DNA of 64,000 nt, from contig NZ_CP007215.2 in assembly GCF_000300455.3 (NCBI RefSeq), positions 1,240,001-1,304,000 on the forward strand, in the 5' to 3' direction. Source of the DNA: Kosakonia sacchari SP1. GTDB taxonomy: Bacteria > Pseudomonadota > Gammaproteobacteria > Enterobacterales > Enterobacteriaceae. The position numbers and the translations under genes are program-made. A model generated the notes under the pieces. That model searched no databases and had not been told where the DNA came from. It worked only from the letters and a program-made list of their open reading frames with translations. This document shows, piece after piece, positions 32,743 through 42,657 of the stretch (the stretch's first letter is position 1; every line of letters starts with the position of its first letter).

Positions 32743-33476
32743 ATCTAAATCTGGTGAGTATGTCGCATGTTTTTTCCCGCGTGGTTAACGCGGTTACACA
32801 GCAAAACGCCTGGCTTCGCGTATTTCCCTGTTTGCTGCTGGCGGGGTGTGTTGCGCAAAAGCCGCAAAGCGCGATTCATGACACCCAGGAAGAACGGCTC
32901 CCTGAACATCAACTGGCCGATTTCTTGTCCACCGATTGCGACGATATCTGGTCGCTGTCCGGGCAAGACGTCGACACCAACCCGCTTTACTGGCTGCGCG
33001 GTATGGACTGTGCCCAGCGTTTATCGCCCGCCGCCGCGCGTGCCGAAGCCCGTATCTGGTCTGACGATAACTGGCAGGCCACGTTCAGGCGCGGCATTTT
33101 GCTCTCTAACGCCAAAATTTCGCCGCTTGAGCGTCGTGAATACACCGAGCGACTGGGCGCATTAAGCCCCACGATCCCTGCGCAGGTTCGCCCCCTGTTT
33201 GAGCTCTGGCGCGATGGTGAAAAAGCCCAGTTGCAACTGGCGGAAGAGCGCGCCCGTTACGCGAAATTACAGCAATCGGCGGACAGCGAGCTCGATAGTC
33301 TGCGCCAGCAGCAACAATTCCTGCGTGAACAATTGGAAACGACGACACGCAAACTTGAAAACCTCACCGATATCGAACGGCGTCTCTCCACGCGTAATAA
33401 ACCCGCCGCTACCGACCTGCCGGACAGTTCTCACCCGTCTAAAAACGACGGCAATCAGGAGGATGTGAAACCATGA
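32739..33476 (+). CDS. qseG: Outer-membrane lipoprotein QseG
   Basis: The 245-residue protein has a lipoprotein signal with lipobox LLAGC (Cys37 from the first ATG) and a coiled-coil C-terminal half (about 155-220, rich in Q, L, E). It lies between glrK and glrR, overlapping each by four bases. QseG interacts with the sensor kinase in enteric bacteria. Two starts are possible: ATG 32739, coupled to the glrK stop, or ATG 32760, giving a more usual 29-residue signal that aligns better with E. coli. The N-terminal half is less conserved than the neighbours. Confidence 0.88.
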   Translation: MNLNLVSMSHVFSRVVNAVTQQNAWLRVFPCLLLAGCVAQKPQSAIHDTQEERLPEHQLADFLSTDCDDIWSLSGQDVDTNPLYWLRGMDCAQRLSPAAARAEARIWSDDNWQATFRRGILLSNAKISPLERREYTERLGALSPTIPAQVRPLFELWRDGEKAQLQLAEERARYAKLQQSADSELDSLRQQQQFLREQLETTTRKLENLTDIERRLSTRNKPAATDLPDSSHPSKNDGNQEDVKP

Positions 33477-34810
33477 CCAGCCGTAAACCTGCCCATCTGT
33501 TGCTGGTGGATGACGATCCGGGGCTGTTAAAACTGCTGGGGCTGCGCCTCACCAGCGAAGGCTACAGCATCGTTACGGCAGAAAGTGGACAGGAAGGGTT
33601 GCGCATTCTCGCGCGGGAAAAGGTCGATCTGGTGATAAGCGATCTGCGCATGGATGAGATGGATGGCATGCAACTGTTTGCCGAAATCCAGCGCGTACAG
33701 CCGGGTATGCCGGTGATTATCCTGACGGCGCACGGTTCGATTCCTGACGCGGTGGCCGCCACACAGCAGGGCGTGTTCAGCTTTCTGACCAAACCGGTGG
33801 ACAAAGACGCACTGTATAAAGCGATTGACGATGCGCTGGAGCACAGCGGTTCGGCAATGGATGACCAGTGGCGTGAAACCATTGTCACCCGCAGCCCGGT
33901 AATGCTGCGTCTGCTGGAGCAGGCGCGGATGGTGGCGCAATCTGACGTGAGTGTGCTGATTAACGGCCAGAGCGGTACCGGGAAAGAGGTGCTCGCGCAG
34001 GCGATTCATAACGCCAGTCCGCGCAGCAAAAGCGCGTTTATCGCCATTAACTGCGGCGCGTTGCCGGAACAGTTACTGGAATCTGAGCTGTTCGGTCACG
34101 CGCGCGGTGCGTTTACCGGCGCGGTCAGCAGCCGCGAGGGGCTGTTTCAGGCAGCAGAAGGCGGCACGCTGTTTCTGGATGAAATTGGTGATATGCCGAT
34201 TCCGTTGCAGGTCAAACTGCTGCGCGTGTTACAGGAGCGCAAAGTGCGCCCGCTCGGCAGCAACCGCGATATCGATATTAATGTGCGCATCATTTCAGCC
34301 ACGCACCGTGATTTACCGAAAGCGATGGCGCGCGGGGAGTTTCGCGAAGATCTCTACTATCGGCTGAATGTGGTGAGCCTGAAGATCCCGGCGCTGGCTG
34401 AGCGCGCGGAAGATATTCCGCTGCTGGCCAATCATTTGCTGAAACAGTCGGCGGAGAGGCATAAACCGTTTGTTCGCGCGTTTTCCACTGATGCCATGAA
34501 GCGGTTGATGACCGCTGGCTGGCCTGGCAACGTGCGCCAGTTGGTTAACGTGATTGAGCAATGTGTGGCATTGACCTCATCGCCCGTTATCAGCGATGCG
34601 CTGGTGGAACAAGCGCTGGAAGGGGAAAACACCGCGCTGCCGACCTTTGTTGAGGCGCGTAATCAGTTTGAACTGAACTACCTGCGCAAGCTGCTGCAAA
34701 TCACCAAGGGTAATGTCACGCATGCCGCGCGCATGGCGGGGCGCAACCGCACCGAGTTTTACAAATTACTCTCCCGCCATGAGCTGGACGCCAACGACTT
34801 TAAAGAGTAA
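33473..34810 (+). CDS. glrR: Sigma-54 dependent response regulator GlrR (QseF)
   Basis: The 445-residue protein has a receiver domain (phospho-Asp57 in ISDLRM), an AAA+ domain with Walker A GQSGTGKE, the sigma-54 contact loop GAFTGA and the Walker B region FLDEIGD, and a C-terminal HTH (HAARMAGRNRTEFYKLLSRH). It activates glmY from the three upstream sites, closing a loop with its own kinase. The ATGA overlap with qseG shows coupling. glnB follows 74 bp later. Confidence 0.96.
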   Translation: MTSRKPAHLLLVDDDPGLLKLLGLRLTSEGYSIVTAESGQEGLRILAREKVDLVISDLRMDEMDGMQLFAEIQRVQPGMPVIILTAHGSIPDAVAATQQGVFSFLTKPVDKDALYKAIDDALEHSGSAMDDQWRETIVTRSPVMLRLLEQARMVAQSDVSVLINGQSGTGKEVLAQAIHNASPRSKSAFIAINCGALPEQLLESELFGHARGAFTGAVSSREGLFQAAEGGTLFLDEIGDMPIPLQVKLLRVLQERKVRPLGSNRDIDINVRIISATHRDLPKAMARGEFREDLYYRLNVVSLKIPALAERAEDIPLLANHLLKQSAERHKPFVRAFSTDAMKRLMTAGWPGNVRQLVNVIEQCVALTSSPVISDALVEQALEGENTALPTFVEARNQFELNYLRKLLQITKGNVTHAARMAGRNRTEFYKLLSRHELDANDFKE

Positions 34811-34875
34811 TGGCGAAATGATTATGGTACTGTGAGCAACCGATTACGATGCAGCAGACTGGCAAGAGCGTGTAA

Positions 34876-35223
<348 letters not shown>

Positions 35224-35230
35224 TGTTTTT

Positions 35231-35252
35231 CCCTCACCCTGCAGGGTGAGGG
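35231..35252. terminator. Bidirectional hairpin between glnB and hmp
   Basis: The stem CCCTCACCCT / AGGGTGAGGG has five T on its left and CTGTTTT on its right, and lies between the convergent glnB and hmp ends. Confidence 0.7.
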
Positions 35253-35260
35253 TACCTGTT

Positions 35261-36451
35261 TTACAACACTTTATGCGGGCCAAAGCATTCGTAATGAATG
35301 CTATCTTTGTTCACGCCAAGCGCGACCAGTTGTTGCGCGACAAACTGCATAAAACCGACCGGTCCGCAGAGGTAAAACTGCATCGCCGGATCGCTGAACT
35401 TCCCTTCCAACGCGTGTAAATCCATCAACCCTTCACTGTGATAGCGGCCGCTATTCACCTCAGCCGCCGCAGGCTGTTGATACCATATATGCTGATAAAA
35501 ATGGTTCAGCGACGCGCCCAGTTTGCTCACTTCATCGGCAAAAGCATGCACCTCGCCATTCATCGCGGCGTGGAACCAGTTTACCTGCGCAGCATGTTGT
35601 GATTTGGAAAGGCTGTCGAGCATCGCCAGCATCGGTGTCTGACCGACACCCGCAGAGATCAGCGTGACCGGCGTGCTGCTCTGCACATCAATAAAGAAGT
35701 CCCCGGCAGGCGCGGCAAGATGCACAATATCGCCCACTTTTGCACTGTTATGCAGCCAGGTAGAAACCTGTCCACCCGCTTCGCGTTTTACCGCGATACG
35801 GTAGCTTTTGCCGTCAGGCTTGCGGGTCAGTGAATACTGGCGGATCTCCTGATTGGCGAAACCCTCAGGCTTCAGCCAGACACCCAGATATTGCCCCGGC
35901 TGATAAGCGGCGACCGGCTGACCGTCGACCGGTTCAAATTCAAAGCTGGTAATAAGCGCGCTCTGCGGTTTTTTCTCTACCAGGCGGAATGCGCGCGTGC
36001 CTTGCCAGCCGCCAGTTTTTTCCGCGTGTTCGCTGTAGATCTGCGCTTCACGGTTGATAAAGACACCCGCCAGTACGCCGTAGGCTTTTCCCCAGGCGTC
36101 CAACACTTCTTGCCCCGGACTGAACATCTCATCCAGCGTCGCCAGCAGGTGCGCGCCCACAATGTTGTACTGTTCCGGCTGGATCTGAAAGCTGGTGTGC
36201 TTCTGGGCGATTTTCTCAACCGCCGGCAGCAGCGCGGCAAGATTATCAATATTGCTGGCGTAAGCGGCAATGGCGTTGAACAGCGCTTCACGCTGATCGC
36301 CGTTGCGCTGGTTACTCATATTGAAAATTTCTTTCAGTTCCGGGTTGTGAGTGAACATTCGGTCGTAAAAATGGGCAGTGAGTTTTGGTCCGGTTTCCGC
36401 CAGCAGGGGAAGGGTGGCTTTGACCGTAGCGATGGTTTTGGCGTCGAGCAT
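35261..36451 (-). CDS. hmp: Flavohaemoglobin (nitric oxide dioxygenase) Hmp
   Basis: The 396-residue protein has an N-terminal globin domain (1-140, haem-binding His in the segment [12 protein letters not shown]), an FAD domain (RQYSLTR near residue 206) and an NAD-binding domain ([13 protein letters not shown]). It turns NO and O2 into nitrate, and is the main aerobic NO defence. A near-perfect NsrR box lies 28 bp upstream. It is divergent from glyA, as in E. coli. Confidence 0.97.
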   Translation of the reverse strand: MLDAKTIATVKATLPLLAETGPKLTAHFYDRMFTHNPELKEIFNMSNQRNGDQREALFNAIAAYASNIDNLAALLPAVEKIAQKHTSFQIQPEQYNIVGAHLLATLDEMFSPGQEVLDAWGKAYGVLAGVFINREAQIYSEHAEKTGGWQGTRAFRLVEKKPQSALITSFEFEPVDGQPVAAYQPGQYLGVWLKPEGFANQEIRQYSLTRKPDGKSYRIAVKREAGGQVSTWLHNSAKVGDIVHLAAPAGDFFIDVQSSTPVTLISAGVGQTPMLAMLDSLSKSQHAAQVNWFHAAMNGEVHAFADEVSKLGASLNHFYQHIWYQQPAAAEVNSGRYHSEGLMDLHALEGKFSDPAMQFYLCGPVGFMQFVAQQLVALGVNKDSIHYECFGPHKVL

Positions 36452-36479
36452 GATTGCTTCCTTTTTTGCAGATTATTTA

Positions 36480-36502
36480 AAGTTGTATTTTAAATGCATC
36501 TT
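36480..36502 (-). promoter_or_regulatory. NsrR operator of hmp
   Basis: On the minus strand an 11-1-11 inverted repeat reads AAGATGCATTT, A, AAATACAACTT, which matches the NsrR consensus. Loss of the NsrR iron-sulfur cluster by NO would relieve repression of hmp. Confidence 0.82.
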
Positions 36503-36638
36503 ATAGCGCGACGGCCAGGCTTGTAAAGAGCGGACAATATAAAGGGATTTACATCGTGAATAAGTTGCATCACAAACCTGAAAAGAAATCCGCTTTAACA
36601 GGGAAGTGTCTTATCGCTCAAACCCTTGTCTGACGCGG

Positions 36639-36701
36639 AGCCAATCGTTTGCGTAAAAACCTTTGTCAAGACCTGTTATCAGAATATTAATCAGTTATAC
36701 T
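36639..36701 (+). promoter_or_regulatory. PurR operator and promoter of glyA
   Basis: AGCCAATCGTTTGCGT at 36639-36654 matches the PurR box known upstream of E. coli glyA. TATACT at 36696-36701 is the likely -10; the -35 is poor, as expected of an activator-dependent promoter. A possible MetR half-pattern (TGAA-N5-TGCA) lies at 36557-36569 but is weak. Confidence 0.75.
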
Positions 36702-36766
36702 GTGGGCCGTCCCCCAAATTGGGCCTTCGTTTAGAGTTGTTTTGTTAGCTGAGTCAGGAGATGCGG

Positions 36767-38020
36767 ATGTTAAAGCGTGAAATGAACATTGCCGATTATG
36801 ATGCCGAACTGTGGCAGGCTATGGAGCAGGAAAAAGTACGTCAGGAAGAACACATTGAACTGATCGCCTCCGAAAACTACACCAGCCCGCGTGTCATGCA
36901 GGCTCAGGGTTCTCAGCTGACGAACAAATACGCCGAAGGTTATCCGGGCAAACGCTACTACGGCGGTTGCGAATATGTGGATATCGTTGAGCAACTGGCG
37001 ATTGATCGCGCGAAAGAACTGTTTGGCGCGGATTACGCCAACGTGCAGCCGCACTCGGGTTCACAGGCGAACTTCGCGGTCTACACTGCGCTGCTGCAAC
37101 CGGGCGATACCGTTCTGGGTATGAACCTGGCGCAGGGCGGTCACCTGACTCACGGCTCCCCGGTTAACTTCTCTGGCAAACTGTACAACATCATCCCTTA
37201 CGGTATTGATGAGTCCGGTAAAATTGACTACGAAGACATGGCGAAGCAGGCGAAAGAGCACAAACCGAAGATGATTATCGGTGGTTTCTCTGCTTATTCC
37301 GGCATCGTTGACTGGGCAAAAATGCGCGAAATCGCCGACAGCATCGGGGCTTACCTGTTCGTTGACATGGCACACGTTGCGGGTCTGATTGCCGCTGGCG
37401 TTTACCCGAACCCGGTTCCGCATGCGCACGTTGTGACCACCACCACCCACAAAACCCTGGCGGGCCCGCGCGGCGGTCTGATCCTGGCGAAAGGCGGTGA
37501 CGAAGAGCTGTACAAAAAACTGAACTCCGCCGTTTTCCCAAGCGCGCAGGGCGGCCCGTTGATGCACGTTATCGCGGCAAAAGCGGTGGCACTGAAAGAA
37601 GCGATGGAGCCAGAGTTTAAAATTTACCAGCAGCAGGTTGCCAAAAACGCCAAAGCGATGGTGGAAGTGTTCCTGAACCGTGGCTACAAAGTGGTGTCTG
37701 GCGGTACTGAAAACCACCTGTTCCTGCTGGATCTGGTAGACAAAAACCTGACCGGTAAAGAAGCGGATGCTGCGCTGGGTCGTGCAAACATCACGGTGAA
37801 CAAAAACAGCGTGCCGAACGATCCGAAGAGCCCGTTTGTCACTTCCGGTATCCGTATCGGTAGCCCGGCTGTGACCCGTCGTGGTTTTAAAGAAGCAGAA
37901 GTGAAGGAGCTGGCTGGCTGGATGTGTGACGTGCTGGACAACATCAATGACGAAGCGGTTATCGAGCGCGTCAAAGGTAAAGTTCTGGATATCTGCGCCC
38001 GCTTCCCTGTTTACGCGTAA
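36767..38020 (+). CDS. glyA: Serine hydroxymethyltransferase GlyA
   Basis: The 417-residue PLP enzyme carries the PLP-lysine motif [14 protein letters not shown] and the family segments YYGGCEYVD and HGSPVNFSG. It interconverts serine and glycine with tetrahydrofolate and supplies one-carbon units. Two ATGs lie six bases apart; the second at 36767 is preferred because CAGGAG abuts the first, and it gives the E. coli N-terminus [13 protein letters not shown] terminator follows 16 bp after the stop. Confidence 0.98.
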   Translation: MLKREMNIADYDAELWQAMEQEKVRQEEHIELIASENYTSPRVMQAQGSQLTNKYAEGYPGKRYYGGCEYVDIVEQLAIDRAKELFGADYANVQPHSGSQANFAVYTALLQPGDTVLGMNLAQGGHLTHGSPVNFSGKLYNIIPYGIDESGKIDYEDMAKQAKEHKPKMIIGGFSAYSGIVDWAKMREIADSIGAYLFVDMAHVAGLIAAGVYPNPVPHAHVVTTTTHKTLAGPRGGLILAKGGDEELYKKLNSAVFPSAQGGPLMHVIAAKAVALKEAMEPEFKIYQQQVAKNAKAMVEVFLNRGYKVVSGGTENHLFLLDLVDKNLTGKEADAALGRANITVNKNSVPNDPKSPFVTSGIRIGSPAVTRRGFKEAEVKELAGWMCDVLDNINDEAVIERVKGKVLDICARFPVYA

Positions 38021-38036
38021 GCGTAGCCCGACAAAA

Positions 38037-38057
38037 AAACCCGCCTTGTGCGGGTTT
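38037..38057. terminator. Bidirectional terminator between glyA and rcnA
   Basis: Stem AAACCCGC / GCGGGTTT with loop CTTGT is flanked by an A run and a T run, so it can serve glyA and the convergent rcnA. Confidence 0.92.
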
Positions 38058-38066
38058 TTTTACGCC

Positions 38067-38936
38067 TTATTGCAGTGCCCTGTAACCGTGAATACCCATA
38101 TAAATCCCGACGAGTGCGATAAGCGCGCTGGAAAAATAGGGTGCCTTACGCGCCAGCGTGTTAAAGCCGGACCAGCGTTTTGCCGCTTGCTGTACGCTGA
38201 TTGCCGCGCCAACGCCAACCGCCACCAGTGTAAGTGCAAGCCCGATACTGAAAGAGACCACTAATGTTGCGCCCAACGTGATGGCTTTTAACTGAATACA
38301 GATCAGCAAAATGGTGATCGCCGCCGGGCAAGGGATAAGCCCGCCGGTTAAACCGAATAGCAGGATCTGTCCGTTAGTTACCTCGCTGCCAGTAAAACGC
38401 CGCTCAATATCCCGCGCGTGCGCCCGCTCGTGCGCATCCTGATACTCCTCCTCTTTGGTCACTTTACGCAGCGATAGAATTGTTGGCTGTGCGGTAACCC
38501 GGGCGTGTGTGACGGGTTGAAGCACCAGGCTGGGCGCGCGATGCGCATGGCTGTGGTCATGAGCGTGGTGGTGGTGATGCCCGGCGAGCCACGAACGTTC
38601 ACCTTGCCAGGTGCGCAGGAACATCCACACCGCCGTACCAAAAATGATCACCGCAGACACCATTTGCAGCCAGGGTTCAACGGCTTGCGCAGTGAACTGG
38701 TTACTGAGATACATGCCTCCGAGCGCAATCAGCCACACCACCACCGTGTGCGACAGCGTGGCGGCGAGACCCAGCATCACGGCCTGTTTAACCGTGCCTT
38801 TGATGGCGATGATAAATGCGGCCATCATTGTTTTTGAATGCCCCGGTTCGAGGCCGTGCAGCGCACCGAGCAGGATGGCGCTCGGGATAAAAAACCAGGC
38901 GTTCCCTTGCTGAAAAAGCGTGGTGAAGTCATTCAT
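38067..38936 (-). CDS. rcnA: Nickel/cobalt efflux protein RcnA
   Basis: The 289-residue NicO-family membrane protein has six or so spans, the motif HGLEPGHSK (residues 27-35) in span 1, and a His-rich cytosolic loop at 120-132 (GHHHHHAHDHSHAH). A second motif LTGGLIPCPAAI lies near residue 200. It exports excess Ni and Co. It is divergent from rcnR with tandem operators between. In E. coli the rcnRA pair lies elsewhere on the chromosome, so the glyA-hcaT location is a difference. Confidence 0.93.
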   Translation of the reverse strand: MNDFTTLFQQGNAWFFIPSAILLGALHGLEPGHSKTMMAAFIIAIKGTVKQAVMLGLAATLSHTVVVWLIALGGMYLSNQFTAQAVEPWLQMVSAVIIFGTAVWMFLRTWQGERSWLAGHHHHHAHDHSHAHRAPSLVLQPVTHARVTAQPTILSLRKVTKEEEYQDAHERAHARDIERRFTGSEVTNGQILLFGLTGGLIPCPAAITILLICIQLKAITLGATLVVSFSIGLALTLVAVGVGAAISVQQAAKRWSGFNTLARKAPYFSSALIALVGIYMGIHGYRALQ

Positions 38937-38973
38937 GAGAATAATTCTCGGTAAAAATTTGTGCGCTCAAATC

Positions 38974-39027
38974 TACTCCCCCCAGTAAAAAATACTACCC
39001 CCAGTAGAAATAAACTCCCCCCCAGTT
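38974..39027. promoter_or_regulatory. Tandem RcnR operators between rcnA and rcnR
   Basis: RcnR recognises TACT-G6-N-AGTA type sites. Here TACTCCCCCCAGTA occurs at 38974-38987, TACTACCCCCAGTA at 38993-39006, and a degenerate AACTCCCCCCCAGTT at 39013-39027. The 19-bp spacing between the first two puts them on nearly the same DNA face. Confidence 0.85.
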
Positions 39028-39077
39028 GATGCATGGTATGCTAAGGTCCGTTTAAGCACCGTCGATTTGAGGTCTGT

Positions 39078-39350
39078 ATGTCGCACACCATCCGGGACAA
39101 GAAAAAGCTAAAAGCGCGGGCGAGCAAAATAGAAGGCCAGGTTGCCGCGCTGAAAAAAATGCTCGATGAGCCGCATGAATGCGCTCAGGTTTTGCAGCAA
39201 ATCGCGGCGATCCGTGGCGCAGTAAACGGGTTAATGCGCGAAGTTATCAAAGGCCATCTGACCGATCATATCGTGCATGAGAACGACGAAATTAAGCGTG
39301 AAGCGGATCTGGATGTGGTGCTGAGCGTGCTGGATTCTTATATTCGCTAA
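39078..39350 (+). CDS. rcnR: Ni/Co-responsive repressor RcnR
   Basis: The 90-residue CsoR/RcnR-family protein has the metal-binding residues His3, Cys35, His60 and His64 seen in E. coli RcnR. It represses rcnA and itself; Ni or Co binding releases it from DNA. It starts [10 protein letters not shown] and equals the E. coli length. The 127 bp after it (39351-39477) lead to hcaT and hold no other gene. Confidence 0.95.
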   Translation: MSHTIRDKKKLKARASKIEGQVAALKKMLDEPHECAQVLQQIAAIRGAVNGLMREVIKGHLTDHIVHENDEIKREADLDVVLSVLDSYIR

Positions 39351-39477
39351 GCAACGACGAGCAACCTGGATGCAGATATTCGCCTGCAAACGTTGGGCAA
39401 GCGCATGTGTTGCCTGATTGTTACTTGCCAGCCCTGTTATTTATCGCCAGACTATCGCCTCCATTCAGGAGGAAATC

Positions 39478-40620
39478 ATGGTCTTGCAGTCCACGCGCTG
39501 GCTGGCGCTCGCTTATTTCACCTACTTTTTTAGCTACGGCATCTTCTTACCTTTCTGGAGCGTCTGGCTCAAAGGCGTAGGGCTGACCCCCGAAATCATC
39601 GGGATGTTGCTCGGCGCAGGTCTTGTCGCCCGCTTCCTTGGCAGCCTTTTCATCGCTCCGCGCGTGAGCGATCCTTCCAGCTTGATTACGGCTCTGCGCG
39701 CGCTGGCGCTGGCAACGTTGCTGTTTGCGCTGGCGTTTTATGCCGGAACGCATGTGGCGTGGCTGGCGGTCATTATCATCGGTTTTAACCTCTTCTTTTC
39801 GCCGCTGGTGCCGCTCACCGATGCGCTGGCGGGCACCTGGCAAAAACAGTTCCCGATGGATTATGGCCGCGTGCGTCTGTGGGGATCGATTGCTTTTGTG
39901 ATTGGTTCGGCGCTCACCGGCAAACTGGTGAGCCTGTTTGATTACCAGGCGATTCTGGCTCTGCTGACGCTGGGCGCGGCATCCATGTTGTTGGGGATGC
40001 TGCTGCGTCCTTCCATTTTGCCGCAGGGTGAAAATCGCCAGCAGGACGGCGCAGGCTGGCAGGCCTGGCGGGCACTGATTGTGCAGAACTGGCGTTTTCT
40101 CGCCTGCGTGTCGCTGCTGCAGGGCGCACATGCTGCCTATTACGGCTTCAGCGCCATTTACTGGCAGTCGGCGGGGTATTCTGCTTCAACCGTGGGGTAT
40201 TTGTGGTCGTTAGGCGTGGTGGCAGAAGTGGTGATTTTCGCGCTCAGTAACCGGCTGTTCCGTCGCTTCAGCGCGCGCGATCTGCTGCTACTTTCCGCCG
40301 TTTGCGGGCTGGTGCGCTGGAGCCTGATGGGCTGGACGACCGAGCTTCCGTGGCTGATTATTGCCCAGATCCTGCACTGCGGCACGTTCACCGTTTGCCA
40401 TCTGGCCGCGATGCGCTATATCTCGGCGCGGCAGGGCAGTGAGGTGATTCGCCTGCAAGCGGTGTATTCAGCGGTCGCGATGGGCGGCAGCATTGCGCTG
40501 ATGACCATGATCGCCGGTTTCCTGTTTGAACATCTGCATCAGGGGTTGTTTTTTGTCATGGCCGTGCTGGCCATTCCGGCACTGTTCCTGCGTCCGAACG
40601 TCGCCGTGCAGGCCCGCTAG
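39478..40620 (+). CDS. hcaT: MFS permease HcaT (3-phenylpropionate transporter family)
   Basis: The 380-residue protein has about twelve spans and begins MVLQSTRWLALAYFTYFFSYG, closely matching E. coli HcaT. It belongs to the nucleoside/phenylpropionate MFS branch. The ATG at 39478 follows AGGAGGAAAT at ideal spacing; 20 more in-frame codons upstream are not conserved. No hcaR or hcaEFCBD catabolic genes lie nearby, so the natural substrate here may differ from phenylpropionate. Its end overlaps the csiE end by four bases. Confidence 0.9.
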   Translation: MVLQSTRWLALAYFTYFFSYGIFLPFWSVWLKGVGLTPEIIGMLLGAGLVARFLGSLFIAPRVSDPSSLITALRALALATLLFALAFYAGTHVAWLAVIIIGFNLFFSPLVPLTDALAGTWQKQFPMDYGRVRLWGSIAFVIGSALTGKLVSLFDYQAILALLTLGAASMLLGMLLRPSILPQGENRQQDGAGWQAWRALIVQNWRFLACVSLLQGAHAAYYGFSAIYWQSAGYSASTVGYLWSLGVVAEVVIFALSNRLFRRFSARDLLLLSAVCGLVRWSLMGWTTELPWLIIAQILHCGTFTVCHLAAMRYISARQGSEVIRLQAVYSAVAMGGSIALMTMIAGFLFEHLHQGLFFVMAVLAIPALFLRPNVAVQAR

Positions 40621-41894
40621 CTTTCCAGCATGTCGCGAATGTGACGCTGTTGTTGCCCGCTCAGCGGCCCGTCGGTGTGAATCAACGGCGGTGAAAACAA
40701 CGGCAGCGGCGTAGTGTAAGGCGTGATAATCAATGTCACGTCTTTCGGTGCGCCGGTCTTACGAAATTCCGCCAGCGGCAAATATTTAATACTAAGCGGC
40801 AGCAGCGTTAATTCACGTAGTTGCTGCTCAATCTGCTGTTCGCGCGTACTGTCTTCGCCAGTAATCAACACAACCTGTTTCTCATGCAGATCGCTGTCCT
40901 GCATCAGCCAGGCGCCGAAAATCACCGCCACCAGCCCGGTCTCTTCATCGCTGAAGCGCAAATCGTACTCGTCTTCCAGCTCCTGCAATGCATCGCGGGT
41001 GGTTCGCATCAGACGCGGGTAAAGCTGATTAATCTCTTCGGGCAGGCTGTTATCAATGCCAATGCCGAACAAGCTGCGATCCAGCGCCTGGGCAATGTGA
41101 ATATAGAGCTGGGCGCTTAAACCCTGCTCGTCGCTGAAGCGCAGCCCCGCCAGAGCGTGAAAGCGGGCGATCATCCGGTGGATAGCTTTTTGCAGACGGC
41201 GATCCTGGTGTTGCTGGTCACGCAGCGGATCGGGCGTGCGCACCAGCATAAACAGCAGCGACAAAAACAGGTGCTCATTCTGCTGCGGAGAGTCAACAAC
41301 GCGGCGCTGCCAGTGGCGCACAATCTCCTGTGCTACCTGATACTCGGCGCGCATTCGCGCCCACTCTTGCTGAACCGGGTTAAATTCCGGTGTATGTCCC
41401 TGGTGATGTTGCAGTAAACAATATTGCAAATAGAGACGCAGAAACTGCATATCCCGGCATTCAAAGACGCGCTGCAGGCGGCGCGAGCAGAGATTAATCA
41501 ACGCCAACAGGTTTGTGTCGTCGTATAACGTTCGGGCAATACCTTGCTGTTTAAGCGCGGTTTTTAACGCCGGAGTAAACTGTTGCGTGATAAATTGCGG
41601 GCACAGCCGCAGCGCACGGCGAAGCCAGTGCAACAGGCATAAACGTTGATCGAGCGGAGCGCCCTCAATCCGAAAGCCGCCGTTAGGGTGGGAAACGATA
41701 GAGAGCCGGTGGTAGCGCTGAATTTCACTTTCCGTTTCAGCGATATCCCGGCGAGCCACGGCGTCGTCCACTCCATTCATAGCGCTGATATGTTCCATGG
41801 TGACGTGCTGCCCCGGCAAGGCGAGCATCAAAAGCACCTGGCAGCGGCGCTGCGGACTGGAGAGTGCAGATGGCGGTGTCATTACAATTGTCAT
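40617..41894 (-). CDS. csiE: Stationary-phase inducible protein CsiE (PRD domain)
   Basis: The 425-residue protein has an N-terminal winged-helix-like part (QRRCQVLLMLALPGQHVTMEHIS), two PTS-regulation-like (PRD) regions and a C-terminal part with the conserved LHEKQVVLITGEDS segment. It is a CsiE orthologue by length and order (hcaT-csiE). In E. coli the gene is turned on by cAMP-CRP in stationary phase and its function is unknown. ATG 41894 and a second ATG 12 bases later are both possible. Confidence 0.9.
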   Translation of the reverse strand: MTIVMTPPSALSSPQRRCQVLLMLALPGQHVTMEHISAMNGVDDAVARRDIAETESEIQRYHRLSIVSHPNGGFRIEGAPLDQRLCLLHWLRRALRLCPQFITQQFTPALKTALKQQGIARTLYDDTNLLALINLCSRRLQRVFECRDMQFLRLYLQYCLLQHHQGHTPEFNPVQQEWARMRAEYQVAQEIVRHWQRRVVDSPQQNEHLFLSLLFMLVRTPDPLRDQQHQDRRLQKAIHRMIARFHALAGLRFSDEQGLSAQLYIHIAQALDRSLFGIGIDNSLPEEINQLYPRLMRTTRDALQELEDEYDLRFSDEETGLVAVIFGAWLMQDSDLHEKQVVLITGEDSTREQQIEQQLRELTLLPLSIKYLPLAEFRKTGAPKDVTLIITPYTTPLPLFSPPLIHTDGPLSGQQQRHIRDMLES

Positions 41895-42018
41895 CTGTCA
41901 GATTCCAGTTGGGGTTTTTGATAAGCGTAGTTAAAGGTATGCTCAGCGATAGCGCAGCGGCAGCTCTTTCATTCAGGATTGCCGGGGAGCATCACAGAAT
42001 TTTTCTCGTGGGGAAGAC

Positions 42019-42657
42019 ATGCAAGCAGTTAAACAATGCGTCAGTGGCCTGTTTCTCGCGCTTTTATCATTTTCAGTTGTGGCGCATCCGCACAGTTTTA
42101 TCCGCATGAAAACGCAAGTGTTGATCGACAACGGGCAGTTCACCGGGCTGAAAATGCGCTGGACGATGGATGAGATCACCTCAGCAGACCTGCTGTATGA
42201 CGCAGGCAATGCAAAACCCGGCGATGAGATCTGGAAAAAACTGGCGGCGGAAGTGATGGCAAACGTGCTGGGTCAACACTATTTCACCGAAGTCTGGCAC
42301 CACGGGCAGAAAGTGAAGTTTCTTAACCGACCCACGGAGTATGGTATGGAACAGGTTGCGCACCAGGCGGTGCTGACGTTTATTTTGCCGCTCGCCGAAC
42401 CGCAGCCGCTGAACGGCCAGCAGTATACTTTTTCCACTTTCGATCCCACCTATTTTGTCGATATGAGTTACGCAAAAGCGAGCGACGCGGCATTACCTGC
42501 TACTGCGCCTCAGGGCTGCAAACTGGCGGTACAAACGCCCAAACCGGGCGAAGAGGTGCTGAATTATGCCCAGTCGCTGGATAAAGCCGATGCACCGGCG
42601 GAAGATATGGAGCTCGGTAAACAATTTGCCCAGACGGTGACGCTGACATGTCCGTGA
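42019..42657 (+). CDS. DUF1007 periplasmic protein, ZevA-like
   Basis: The 212-residue protein has a Sec signal peptide (residues about 1-22, ending VVA). The mature N-terminus HPHSFIRMKTQ, the segment FKxxWTMDEI-like (LKMRWTMDEITSADLL) and FDPTYFVDMSY are typical of DUF1007. Family members pair with NicO-type permeases; in Haemophilus the pair ZevA/ZevB supports zinc uptake. It overlaps the next gene by ten bases, so they form a two-gene unit. The metal cannot be told from sequence. Confidence 0.82.
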   Translation: MQAVKQCVSGLFLALLSFSVVAHPHSFIRMKTQVLIDNGQFTGLKMRWTMDEITSADLLYDAGNAKPGDEIWKKLAAEVMANVLGQHYFTEVWHHGQKVKFLNRPTEYGMEQVAHQAVLTFILPLAEPQPLNGQQYTFSTFDPTYFVDMSYAKASDAALPATAPQGCKLAVQTPKPGEEVLNYAQSLDKADAPAEDMELGKQFAQTVTLTCP

